Positions 11,594 to 21,434 of a stretch of 64,000 nucleotides of DNA are shown here, piece by piece; within the stretch, counting starts at the first letter, position 1; each line of letters begins with the position of its first letter. The notes under the pieces were generated by a model. It saw only the letters and a list, made by a program, of their open reading frames with translations. It did no database searches and was not told the origin of the DNA. Both the position numbers and the translations under genes were made by a program. Origin of the DNA: Blasia pusilla (taxonomy: Eukaryota; Marchantiophyta; Marchantiopsida; Blasiales); assembly GCA_050084515.1 (NCBI GenBank), contig CM114271.1, forward strand, positions 53,196,001-53,260,000. The letters are read 5' to 3'.

Positions 11594-13125
11594 CACTTGA
11601 ACGGCTCCGATCATGATTTCCTATTTTTTAGTTATAATTAAAAATACCATACTTAATCCCCATCTTCCATTTTCTACTCCCTCCTTGGAGGAGTATTCAC
11701 CTTGGGAAAAATTTACCAAGCCTAAAACCTTAATTTCACATGCCCAAGAAAAGTTTCACGCTCTTTTTTGGATAACTAACACTCCACTTGTGCCCTTCTA
11801 TCATACCGAGTTATTGTTAGCAACGACATCTCCCATGGATTGTTTCTTCCCAGCATTGGATGGCTCTGAGACTCTGCCTGCTGATGGGAAACTTGCATTT
11901 GAAGAGGATGGACGGTTCAGATCTTACCAATTGCCCACATAGCAAGAGATAAAATTCAGATTCTTTACTTCATTGTGGATTCTTAAAAACGTCATCACAC
12001 CTTAAAATCCTCCAAATTTTGTTTATCTTCTCTTTCCGCATGGATTTCCGTCACCATGAAAATTTTCAAGATTTATGGATGACCACGGGTGAAGTTCCTT
12101 CAAAATCTTACGTTGACAGGAAGAACTAGGATTTTGAACAAGGGATTCTTGTTGGTGTTGTTAAAATTTATGTTGGTTTTACCTCTAAACCTTCTCCCAC
12201 GGTTGGATGGAGGTAATTTTTTGCAAGGATAGTCATAACACCCTCTTAAACCACTTGAACGGTTTCGATCTTGCTTTTCCAATTCCAATTTGGATTTTAA
12301 AATACCCTTAACTGGAACAATCTTCCATTTTTTACTCCTTTCTTGGAGGTGTATTGACCTTGAGAAAAGTCACCAAGCCTGAAACCTTGATTTCACATGC
12401 CTTGGAAAAGTTTCAGGCTTTTGGAGTTACCAATACTCCACTTGTGCCCTCTTACGACGTCGAGTTATTGTTCTTGCCTACATCTCTCATGGATTGTATT
12501 TTCCCACCAGTGGATGGCCCTTTGACTTTGCTAGCTGATAAAAATATGCTTATGAAGAGGATGGACGGTTCAGATCTTGCCAATTGGCCACATAGAAAGA
12601 GATAGAACTTCATATTCCCTATTGCATTTTGTATTTTTAAATTCGTCATCAAAGCTCAAAATTCTCATGAAAAAATGATGTGAGCTTTCGGCACCAAGTC
12701 CCATCGTCGTGAAAATTTTCAAGACTTATGGATTACCAGGGGTGAAGTTCTTCCAAAACCTTACGTCAAGAGGAAGAACTACAATCTTCCATAAAGGGAT
12801 TTTTGTTGGTGTAGTTAATATTTACGTTGATTCTACCTCCAAACCTTCTCACATCGTTGGATGGAGCTAAAACTTTGCAAGGATAGGCATAACATCCTCT
12901 TAAACCACTTGAACGGTTCCGATCTTACTTTTCTATTTCTTATTTGGATTAAAAAATACACTTCACTAGAACCATCTTCCATTTTTGACTCCCTTCTTGG
13001 AGGTGCATTCGCCTTGAAAAAATCACCAAGCCTAAAACCACAATTTCAAATGCACTGGGAAAAAGATTATTTGGGCTCTCGGCACCGAGCCCCATCTTTG
13101 TGAAAAATTACATGATTTACGGACG
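11594..13125. repeat. Tandem repeat, period about 655 bp, 2.3 copies
   Basis: Copies start at CACTTGAACGG near 11594, 12252 and 12906. Each repeats blocks such as CATCTTCCATTTT, TCACCAAGCCTA, CTCCACTTGTGCCC, GATGGACGGTTCAGATCTT and GTGAAAATTTTCAAGA in the same order. The third copy is truncated by a deletion after about 130 bp and resumes near its end block GGCACCGAGCCCC. The copies have diverged by small indels. They lie in the right half of the CACTA element. Confidence 0.85.
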
Positions 13126-13429
13126 TTTGGATATTAGGTTTAATACCTATTTATGACTAGATTAAACACTATATTGTTAATATTATGTATTAAAATTATT
13201 CCATATTCTTGATGTCTTTTTAAATGGTGGAAAATTCACAACATTGTGTGGATTACTTCATTATATTAATCATCCAATAAATATATATTTAGTTATTTCT
13301 TCCTTTCTTTCTTTCTTTCTTTCTTCATATTTCAATGATATATTTTCATTTTACCTCATAAGGAGATATTTTTGGTAATATTGATATTTATTAACATATT
13401 TAATATTCTCCAAATTAAATTTTCTAGCA

Positions 13430-13634
13430 CACATGTGTGAGGAAATGACTCATATTACTAGACGAGTCATGGGATATGACTAGAACATGACTAAGTCACT
13501 TGTAATACTATTTGAGTCATTATGTTATGGTTGATTTGGTTTTCCAAGTCATAAAAAATGAATAAACCAATAGAGTTATACTTTGAGTTATTATGTGCAT
13601 AAGTCATTATAAGTCAAGTCATAAAAACCACAGT
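13430..13634. repeat. Right subterminal AGTCAT/ATGACT repeat cluster of the CACTA element
   Basis: About a dozen ATGACT/AGTCAT or near-matching motifs lie next to the right terminus, mirroring the left cluster and supporting the CACTA assignment. Confidence 0.75.
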
Positions 13635-13646
13635 TTTCTTCTAGTG

Positions 13647-13649
13647 TGT
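13647..13649. repeat. Target-site duplication TGT, right copy
   Basis: Directly follows the terminal CTAGTG of the CACTA element and matches TGT at 5269-5271. Confidence 0.9.
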
Positions 13650-13688
13650 CCCAAGTACTCAATATGCTTTTGAAAGAATCTACATTCG
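13650..13688 (-). pseudogene. RT fragment of the minus Ty3/gypsy element beyond the CACTA insertion
   Basis: The minus-strand translation gives ECRFFQKHIEYLG, continuing in frame into HTIYPSGL at 5268 when the CACTA element is removed. It matches the plus copy around 18920-18960. Similarity stops at about 13688, the junction with the plus-strand element. Confidence 0.75.
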
Positions 13689-14327
13689 GGAAGAGTGTCG
13701 TGTTGCCGAGGTTGTCATATCACACGGAGGAATAGGTGTTGACGGTGCCGTAGGTTGGAGGGCGTGATCAGGTTACCCATTCGAGTCCCTCTTCTCGCAC
13801 TTATCTTATGTGATGGAGAGTGTTGGGTATCGGGTAGTTGTTGGGGCTAGATGGGTGTAGTGGTGGTGACGAGTGTAGTCTCCATGCATGTGTAGCATGT
13901 TTGTGGATATACGGCGGTTGCTGAGTAGGGGTCACGTGTATGACATGAGAGTTTCACGAGTTTAGGTAAGTTAGTTTGGGAGGCTTATGGTGAGCCCGAG
14001 TGTTGAGTGTGCGTGAGGCCGGGTGTGTCGTCACCGGATTACCATTAGCATCGATGAGCTAGTGAGGATTGTGGGAGACTCTTGGTGAGTCTCAGTGCTT
14101 GAGCGGGTGAGACAAGGTTGTCATCACAACGTTCTTCCAGGGTTCGTAAGAACGAGGTAGTGCAAGCAGTAGTAGTGGTGTGACACGGAGTGAAGTGAGA
14201 TAACGAGGGGTTACGAGTAAGGAGCTACCTCGACATCCATCTGTGGCAAAATCGTCATGACTAGACATCGGTCTGGCGAGACGAGATCGTAGACGAAGGC
14301 AGTGTCACTTGGCAAGAGATTGACGTC
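13689..14327 (+). other. Leader of the plus element upstream of gag
   Basis: About 640 bp with stops in all frames. It contains a tRNA-like 3' half (TTCGAGTCCCTCTTCTCGCA, around 13773), but no complete cloverleaf and no clear primer-binding site. The missing 5' LTR suggests that the element's left end was lost at the junction. Confidence 0.4.
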
Positions 14328-15490
14328 ATGGGCCATCGGGGCATGCGGCGTTTCTCGGGTGCAGTGGGCACCATCGACTTAGATGATTTTATCTAGGAGT
14401 TTGACACGTGGTGCGACTTCCAGGAGATACGGACCTCGACACGGTTCAACCCTTTCATGGCATGGAAGGGGTTGTTCCAACACTTGGAGGGTCCTCCGAT
14501 GAATGATTACATGGAGTTTCGATCACTATATTTAGTATAGATTGATGCTTGGAGGATGTATTGGGCTCGAGGGTATGTGTCTACTAGTGGTCGCGAGGCA
14601 TATGATGGGATCGTGAGAGGAGAGAGGCCCACACCATCAGCATGGAGACTAGATGGAGAGGAGGGCAGTGAGACAGACAATGTGGCAAAGACCTTTGGTG
14701 ATAGAGGGCCACCCAGCTTCAGTCCCACAGTGGAGTTCTTTCGGCAGTTGGGGAAGAGATACTAGGGCGTACGCATCGACAAGATGAAGAGTCTACAAGA
14801 TTTTCAGCGATGATCGGGTGAGAGTCTGAGAGTGGCATTCATGCGCATGAGGAGGCTGATCATTGCTACGTCTGGAGTGATTGAGGCGCTGTCAATTCAG
14901 TATTGGTATGGGATTCTGGATCGAGAACTACGGAGGAGAGTCCGAGATACGGCGTTGATTCACATAACGAAGCCCACATTGAAGGTGATCTTCAAGTTGT
15001 CTGAGCGTATTGAGCTCAACATGAGTGAGGAGCAGGTAGTGACCAATTGATTTTCTCGAGAGTCGACGGGTCCACGAGCAACGGTGACCCCATAGGTGCC
15101 ACAGCGAGCAACAATACCACGGGAGCGGGCCAGTGTGCCAAGAGAGCAGGATGGGTATCGTGAGCCTATGAGGCAACGATCCGTACCTACATATGTTGCC
15201 CAGCAGGGACCGATGTTGTCTTGTTGGACATGTGGAGGGGCCCATAGGCAAAGAGACTGCACACAACATGGGAGAGGACCACGAGCGCCTCCGATTGCTC
15301 AGGAGCCATAGAGGATGGCCCCACCACAGTACTAATGTGACTATTGCCACACATATGGTCACACTAGGGATAGATATTTTGACCGTCAAGAGGCATGTCT
15401 AAAGATAGGCCGAGGCCCTTGGGGCGGTCGTCTTGGAGGAAGTCGGGGAGTTGTTCCTTGACGTGGTGGTAGAGGACCACCACCAACTAG
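14328..15490 (+). pseudogene. Gag with two CCHC zinc knuckles, interrupted by stops
   Basis: From ATG at 14328 one frame carries capsid-like sequence (DTWCDFQEIRTSTRFNPFM, then LPV-free helical stretches) through several stops to a nucleocapsid region. Knuckle 1 at 15222-15260 reads CWTCGGAHRQRDC (CX2CX3HX4C). Knuckle 2 at 15336-15377 reads CDYCHTYGHTRDRY, where the last Cys is replaced by Tyr. Both knuckles and the start share the frame. Gag would package element RNA in virus-like particles. The stops at about 14388, 14538 and 14763, and others, show that this copy is dead. Confidence 0.7.
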
Positions 15491-15499
15491 AGGAGATGG

Positions 15500-16200
15500 A
15501 GAAGGAGCACCAGAGCCGACACTTCTCTCATGCATCGATCAGTTGGAGCAGAGGATTGCTGCCATGACGATGATACACCTCAAGGAAGGCACGGAGCGGC
15601 GAGCAGCTAGTGTGGCTCCAACTTCTACCTCTTACCCTGACCCGAGTGAGGATCTTGCTAGTATGGGGTTTATGTGTAGTGCAGCTCACGTTGAGGCTGT
15701 TGCATTGAAGACTCGGAGTGTTGTGAGAGGCAGTGAGCTATCGAGAGGTGGAGTTGAGATTGACCCATCGGAGGAGACCAATGGGCGGCAGGCCACGGGT
15801 CCATATTCATTCACATTTTTGGAGGCACTACACACCACATTGAACTCCTATGCCGGATCGAGTGGAGTCTGTGTCGACCATAGTGTTGGAGGTGGCCACT
15901 AGAGTGAGCCGGACTCCGCTATTTTTTGCCATAGAGTTGGCGACGTTGGGAGTTGGACCAGCTGAGGTGTTTTGGCTAGTCGCCACGTTGTGCGAGCATG
16001 GAAAGGTGACTGCCTCTTGTTCAGAGGGTGTTGAGGAGGTGGTGGACTTGCCCTCAGAGCTCGTGCTTGGTACATCCCCCATAGAGTCATGGCATGCGGC
16101 GGCGGGAAAGTTGGTAGATATGCCAGCTTGACCGGCCATAGAGCGAGTAGTGGTGACACCTGGAGTAGTGTTATTGGATAACCGAGTTGGAGTATTTTGC
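15500..16200 (+). pseudogene. Linker between gag and protease of the plus element
   Basis: Low-similarity Ser/Thr/Pro-rich coding remnant. The block EVFWLVATLCEH at about 15966-16001 is shared with the scrap at 22278-22600 (VFWLAATLCEY), which shows that this is family-specific coding sequence and not random DNA. No domain is recognised. Confidence 0.5.
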
Positions 16201-16612
16201 TTGGTTAGTCTGACGGGGACAGTATACCACTCGCAACGCGTTCTACTTGATTTGGGAGCGCAACCCTTGGTGTTAGGAAGCGGCGTATTTAGCATTGGGG
16301 TTATGGAAGGCCGACATTGAGCCTTGTCCCTTCTAGATACTGACCTCGATTGGGGACATGTCATCCACATAGTATATGACTCGACATGAGATGGTTGTCA
16401 GAGTCCTGCCAAAGCATGGGACAGATAGTGCTATGGTGTGCATACATGCGATTACGACACCAGATGAGTCGTACGATGTGTTGGTGGGGAGTATAGTGTT
16501 ATATCCCCTAGGATTCATCCTTGACTTATGGGAGGAGACCGTTTCTTATCGGCTAGGGTGTTGGTCAAGTGACGAGTGGATAAATCAGTTACCTGTGCAG
16601 TTTGCAAGATGA
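16201..16612 (+). pseudogene. Retropepsin-like aspartic protease of the plus element, frameshifted
   Basis: RVLLDLGAQPLVLG at about 16237-16278 corresponds to the usual LLDSGA active-site strand, with Ser replaced by Leu after the catalytic Asp. After a frameshift, the flap and C-terminal part follow as SYDVLVGSIVLYPLGFILD at about 16471-16527, equivalent to the conserved D-hydrophobic-G segment near the protease C-terminus. In the intact element it would process Gag-Pol. The substitution and frameshift make it inactive. Confidence 0.6.
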
Positions 16613-16848
16613 GATGGTCAATCCCGAGACGAGTCTGTGACCACATTGGCAGCTCTTGCAATTAGTGTTAGCTGGCCAGGAGAGTTGTTGGAGGGGAACG
16701 CACATGCGGAGGATGTCCCAATAGTAGATAGTCCCACGGAGAGACATGCCATTGTGGATGTCTATTCCCATGTTGGCGAGACCTCTTCACCATTGTGGGG
16801 TACGACTTGAGAGCTACATAGGAGTGCCAACAACCTCGTGAGGTAGGC

Positions 16849-18033
16849 ATGGAGTCAGGTGGCGATCGGGCTCATGGAGTGGAGACGTTGACACCACTGG
16901 ATACCACACCCGTTGTGTGGCAATGTCCAGAGGAGGGTGTTAGGGTGTTAGATCTCTTCGGAGGGATTAGCACAAGATTGGCTGCGATATTGCAAGCGAG
17001 CATACAGGTGCATCAATACCTTTATGTGGAGAGAGATGAGACCGCACGGCGAGTATCATTACGTCACGTGGCGAGATTGGTCTTGAGGTATCTTGAGTTT
17101 TTGCGGGTATCTACAATATGGGGATATCAGCATACACTTCCCGCCGATATCTCTTTGGTGGGGACGCAAGATCTGGATAGAGTTGCCACCATTCATTTGG
17201 TGATTTCTGGATGGCCATGTAAGGGTCACTCATCAGCTGGCCGAGGGTTTGGATTGCAAGATCCGAGGCCAGGGATGTTTTGGGAGATGCTACGAGTAGT
17301 ACGACACTTGCAAGAGAGTTAGACATGTTCACCGGCGTACATTTTGGAGAACGTGCCAGTTTTGGGAGACACTCGTGCACGTGTGATGACGAGTATGCAT
17401 CAGGTAAGGTCTTGGCTGGGACTTGTTGTGTTGTTAGATGCAACGAGAGTTGGATCACGCCTCCATCGTCCACAAATGTGATGGACGAACCTCATCCCAT
17501 CAGAGGTACTGAGTCAAGCATATGAAGGAGTCCAAAGAGCACCACATCTCACAGTGGATGCTATTTTGGGCTCACGGCGTCGATCTCTAGTGGTGATGTA
17601 GGATGATAGACCACCGTTGGTGATGGCCAATAGGGTGGGGGAGTTGAGGGAAACCTTACCTACGTTGGTGAGCTTCCCACCATCCCATGCCTTTCGTTAG
17701 GGAGGGCCATGCATGATTTGGGATAAGGTGCCCTAAGCATTGGAGGAGCCTATAGCAGATAAGCGCGAGTGCGCCATGGGATTCGTTACGGGTATTGCGG
17801 CGGTGCAAGGTATGACTGAGGCATCCCGGAGACGAGTGTTGGGGCAAGTGATGGACCTCAATTGTCTCACATCAAGAGTCAACCTAGGTATGGCTGAGCA
17901 GAGACGGATGCTAGTGTCATCCATATTGTCACGTCCAAGAGTTGGAGCATTGCCTAGAGGGTCTGTACAGGCATTGGCTAGAGGCGGGACGAGGAGAGAT
18001 AGGCACCCATGGACTTCTTGGGACGTTTTTTGA
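16849..18033 (+). pseudogene. C5-cytosine DNA methyltransferase domain carried by the retroelement (DNMT3/DRM-like motif set)
   Basis: One reading frame holds the ordered C5-methyltransferase motifs. Motif I is VLDLFGGISTRLAAIL (about 16948), binding S-adenosylmethionine. Motif II is YLYVERDETARR. Motif IV is SGWPCKGHSSAGRG at about 17203, with the catalytic Cys in Pro-Cys. Motif VI is ENVPVL at 17347. Motif VIII is HRPQM-stop-WTNL at about 17464. Motifs IX-X are ECAMGF at about 17770 and RRRVLGQVMDLN at about 17830. Five stops interrupt the frame (17320, 17479, 17599, 17698, 17734), but there is no frameshift over 1.18 kb. The intact ancestor would have methylated cytosine in DNA. It sits between protease and RT, in the protease's first frame. 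Motif VIII resembles the HRARYFWGNL type of DNMT3/DRM more than the CMT/DNMT1 type; that sub-assignment is tentative. Confidence 0.82.
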
Positions 18034-18129
18034 GCAGAGAGAGTGAAGGCGGCCAAAGTAGCACATGTTCATTTTTTTGGATGTGGAGCACGGTGTGGAG
18101 TGGCTGTTGCGGAGGTGGCTAGGGTTGCT

Positions 18130-19190
18130 ACATAGCAACCAAATCCGGAGGTTGCGTCCTCTCCGAGTGAGGTCACGATGGAGACTTGAGAGCCTGTGAT
18201 AGGTCTCAAGTTGATAGGAGGAGAGCGACAACGAGTTCATAGGTTTATGAGAGGGCACGTCAATTGTTTTGCCTTTAGTATGAGAGACTTGGGTACGCTG
18301 AAGGGTCCCGGGATATGGATTGAGTTGGCTAGTGATACGCCAATCTTTCGTCGACCCTACAGGTATTCTGATATGGAGCAAGCCTGGATTCAGAGTAGGA
18401 GTCAGGACTTGTGGAGTTATCACATGGGGAGTATGCATTTGCCACACTCATGCCGGAAAAGAAGGATATGTATGGCAATTGGACGAATAGGCGGATATGT
18501 GGAGATTACTGTCCTATCAACCGACAGACAAGGTCAGATCGGTATGCCATGCCTACTCCTAAGGAGATCTTTGATGCGACAGGGCATGCAAAGATCTCCA
18601 GTACTTTAGATCTCCGTGTTGGCTATCATCATCTTCCTATCAGGTTGGAGGACAAGGAGAAGACAACATTCTAGTGGATAGATTGGTTTGAGAGAGATTG
18701 CTTGTATCAGTGGCGGTTCTTACCATTTGGGTTGAAGAACACGCCTACGGAGTTTCAGAGAGTGATGGATAGGATTCTGGCTGGCTTGGATTTTATACGA
18801 CGTTACATAGATGATATTCTTATCTTTAGTTCCATGATTGAGGAGCATGAGCAACATCTGGAGGAGGTGTTTTGGAGATTGCAGTTACATGGACTGAAGT
18901 TACATTTTGCAAATGCAGATTATTTCAGGAGCAGATTGAGTACTTGGGACACACCATATACCCTTGTGGGTTAGATGTCCAGTAGACAAAGATGGAGGCT
19001 ATTGCGCAGATTCCACGCCCTAAAGATGTGAGTCGAGTCCAAGCGTTTCTTGGACTGGTGAACTTCTATCGACGGTATGTCAATGGTTTTAGTATGGTCA
19101 CAAAGTCTTTTACCTTGTTGAAGAGACTTGATCAGGTTTGGTTGTGGGGAGATTATCAATAGCGAGCATTTTAGGTGCTCAAGGATAGGT
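18130..19190 (+). pseudogene. Reverse transcriptase of the plus element
   Basis: Fingers begin with RRPYRYSDMEQ at about 18348. After a frameshift the palm follows: KKDMYGNWTNRRICGDYCPIN, PTPKEIFDATGHAK and STLDLRVGYHHLP. A stop (18672) interrupts the segment before WIDWFERD. LPFGLKNTPTEFQRVMDRIL precedes the catalytic YIDD at 18804-18815. The connection domain carries AFLGLVNFYRRYVNGFS. These are Ty3/gypsy RT motifs. The catalytic aspartates are intact, but stops and at least two frameshifts kill it. Confidence 0.85.
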
Positions 19191-19640
19191 TGACATCCTC
19201 ACTCATTTTACAGAGACTGGTTAGGGGTCGCCCATTCCAGTTACATACGAATTGGAGCATGTTGGGTGTAAGAGTAGTGCTTACTTAGAGGGATGAGGGA
19301 GGAGAGGAAGTTTGTTGTGGCTTACGCGAGCCAATCGAACAACATTGCAGAGGCAAAGTTCAGCTCCTACGAGAGAGAGTGCTTGGCTGCAGTGTGGGCT
19401 GTGGCACATTTGAGGTGCTATTTATTCGGCAACCCTTTCACACTTATCACTGATCATCAACCGTTGAGGTGGTTGATGGAGTCCGACAAGCTTACGGGAA
19501 AGCTTGCCATGTGGGCTCTATTACTACATGAGTATGAGTTCAAGGTGGTTCACAGGCCAGGTTGGCTGAACCAGGATGTGGATGGGTTGAGTCGTAACCC
19601 ATGTTCGAGTAAGAGAGACGACACAGGAGCTCGATGGAAT
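19190..19640 (+). pseudogene. RNase H of the plus element
   Basis: The segment KFVVAYASQSNNIAEAKFSS with the following YERECLAAVWAVAHLRCYLF and LITDHQPLRWLM is typical of Ty3/gypsy RNase H, and it ends in DVDGLSRNPC. It is colinear with 4600-5036 of the minus copy. A stop upstream (about 19286) separates it from RT. In an intact element it removes the RNA strand during reverse transcription. Confidence 0.8.
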
Positions 19641-19929
19641 GGAGAGAGTGATGAGGAGATGGTGCACAGTTGGCATGCATCTGCTTATCTTTGTTGGTTG
19701 ACTATGGTAGGTTAGTCACAGGTGATGACTCTAGTGGTGGGGTTGGATGATGAGTCTTTGGATCTAGAGGTAAGTGAGGAGGCAACAGGTGGTCGTGATA
19801 TCCATGACGATCACATGTCGACTCACTGACATCATAGCGAGCACAATGAATGCTAGGGAGTGGGATTGGATCCTACAGAGAGCGAGGAGGTCTAGGTGGG
19901 AGGTGACTCATATTTTGCGGGTATAGGGA

Positions 19930-21064
19930 GATGGTAGGATACGAGTGGTACCTCATCCTTCCCAGCCAGCACGTGTAGTGCGACATGCCCATGAGGAGTT
20001 GGGGCATTTTGGAGTAAAGCGTACTTATAGCTTACTCTAGGTTGAGTATTGGTGGCGCGACATGCATACTGGGGTGCATCAGTTTGTGGCCAGATGTATG
20101 GTATGTGACAGAGTACAAGCATCCTTCAATGCTCCCACTCCGTAGTTACATCCTTTGCCGATTATGGGTTTAGGTTATCGGTGGAGTTTAGACTTCGTGA
20201 GACCTTTGCCATTGACGGGGCGTCATCACAGGTACGTGTTGGTCATGGTGGAGCATTTCTCCAAGTGGATAGAGTTGGTGGCACTATTGGACAAGGCGAG
20301 CAAGGGAACAACTTATGCATTTCTAGATCGTGTGCTTAGTCACTTTGGTGCACCGGCGGAGGTGTTGATTGACCAGGGTACTGAGTTTAGGGGAGAGTTT
20401 CAGGCCTTGTCTGATTAGGCGCTGATAGATCACCACACCACGTCCAGAGATCATCCTGAGGCGGATGGGTTGGCGGAGAGAGTAGTACAGACGGTGAAGA
20501 GAGGATTGCGCAAGTATGGCTTGCAGCGGGGACATTTGAGGGAGTGGGACCTACAGTTGTCATGGTTGGCTATGGGTTATCACTTTAGTCGGTAGGCATC
20601 CCTGGCATGATTTTCAACATACTTCTTGCTCTTTGGGAGAGAGCCAAATTTACCTGTAGCTATTCGACATGATATGGCGTAGGTGTTAGATCTTGATGAT
20701 CAAGATGTGTGGGTACAAGCGTGTTCTCAGAGGGCGGAGATTTTTCGTAGAGTTATGCCCATGACCTTTGAAAACTTAGCTATTGCTCATCATAGGGATA
20801 CATTGAGGTACGCGACCATTTGTGGAGGAGGTTATCGTCCACGGATTAGGAGGTCTCATCTTGGAGATTACGTGTATTTACAGCACGCGGCACCGAGGAC
20901 GCAAGATGTCACTACAGGGTGCCCAATCCTACGTGTGCGCGAGGTATTACCGACCGGAATCCTCATGTTGGAGGGACAGGATGGTATGGTTTGGAAGGAT
21001 CATGTGCGCAATTGTGTGCCATGTCATCTTCCGAACGTGGACGAGACAATGGATCCGAGCTGGA
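19930..21064 (+). pseudogene. Integrase of the plus element
   Basis: The HHCC zinc region is at about 19975-20110 (HAHEELGH and CMVC, with an internal stop). The core has D at 20191 (LDFVRPLP), D at 20371 (LIDQGTEF) and E at 20476 (DGLAERVVQ). The last two are 35 residues apart, the expected D,D35E spacing. A C-terminal module with WVQACSQRAEIFRRVMPM and GDYVYLQ follows. Stops at 20416, 20593, 20608 and 20680 inactivate it. Unlike the minus copy, it keeps all three catalytic residues. Confidence 0.85.
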
Positions 21065-21230
21065 AGTGGTACGTGCAAGCTTGAGGTGTATGTTGTGCGG
21101 ATGTGCAAGGGATCTAGCCACCATGTTGGTATGTGACGGTTGTTCTCGAGGGTGGCATATGTCATGTCTGACCTCCCCTCTTGATGTAGTTCCCACAGGA
21201 TGATGGATGTGTCCGAGATGTGTATAGGGT
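21065..21230 (+). pseudogene. C-terminal PHD zinc finger of the retroelement polyprotein
   Basis: The Cys4-His-Cys3 pattern is CMLC, then CDGC, then GWHMSC, then CPRC, spanning about 21090-21223. The intervening ATMLVCDGCSRGWHMSCL is typical of PHD fingers that read histone H3 tails. An in-frame TGA at 21201-21203 interrupts it just before WMCPRC. The minus copy has the TGA at the equivalent site. A frameshift lies between integrase and finger in this copy. The position at the integrase C-terminus is where chromoviruses carry a chromodomain, so I infer a targeting role by analogy. Confidence 0.75.
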
Positions 21231-21239
21231 AGTAGGTCA

Positions 21240-21434
21240 TGTCAGGGAGATGTGATATTTTCTATCTGGAGTTAGGGGAATCCAACTAGGGGGGCGGTTG
21301 TGTGATCTCCATGTAAATGTATGAGTTGATTTCTTTACATGTGTAGATCTACCCGTGTGTGGGGAAGATCAATGTTATGTGGTATGGATGTGACCAACGA
21401 TGTATGTTGTGTAGTGATATGTATGCGCACGATA
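21240..21434 (+). repeat. Short-form 3' LTR of the plus element
   Basis: It starts TGTCAGGGAG at 21240, 10 bp after the polyprotein end, and ends GTATGCGCACGATA near 21434, about 195 bp. The last 135 bp from TGTGATCTCC match the LTR at 2566-3069, whereas about 310 bp of the long form are absent. The purine-rich AACTAGGGGGGCGG before the shared part may be a decayed polypurine tract. Confidence 0.55.

Larger units (their letters stand above)
13689..21434 (+). mobile_element. Ty3/gypsy-type LTR retroelement encoding a DNA methyltransferase and a PHD finger, plus copy
   Basis: The order is leader, gag with two zinc knuckles, aspartic protease, C5-cytosine methyltransferase, reverse transcriptase, RNase H, integrase, PHD finger and a short 3' LTR. 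RT-RNaseH-integrase order defines Ty3/gypsy. No 5' LTR is visible between the junction at 13689 and gag at 14328, so this copy is probably 5'-truncated. Every domain has stops or frameshifts, so it is a fossil. Base composition is more GC-rich than the flanking AT-rich DNA. I recall reports of retrotransposon-encoded cytosine methyltransferases in a charophyte alga and in dinoflagellates. Whether a PHD-bearing land-plant version is described I cannot check. Confidence 0.85.

Noticed and set aside
13700-13795. tRNA-like 3' half (TTCGAGTCCCTCTTCTCGCA)
   Set aside because: No matching 5' acceptor strand, D-arm or anticodon arm could be folded, and the arms around the TTCGA loop do not pair.
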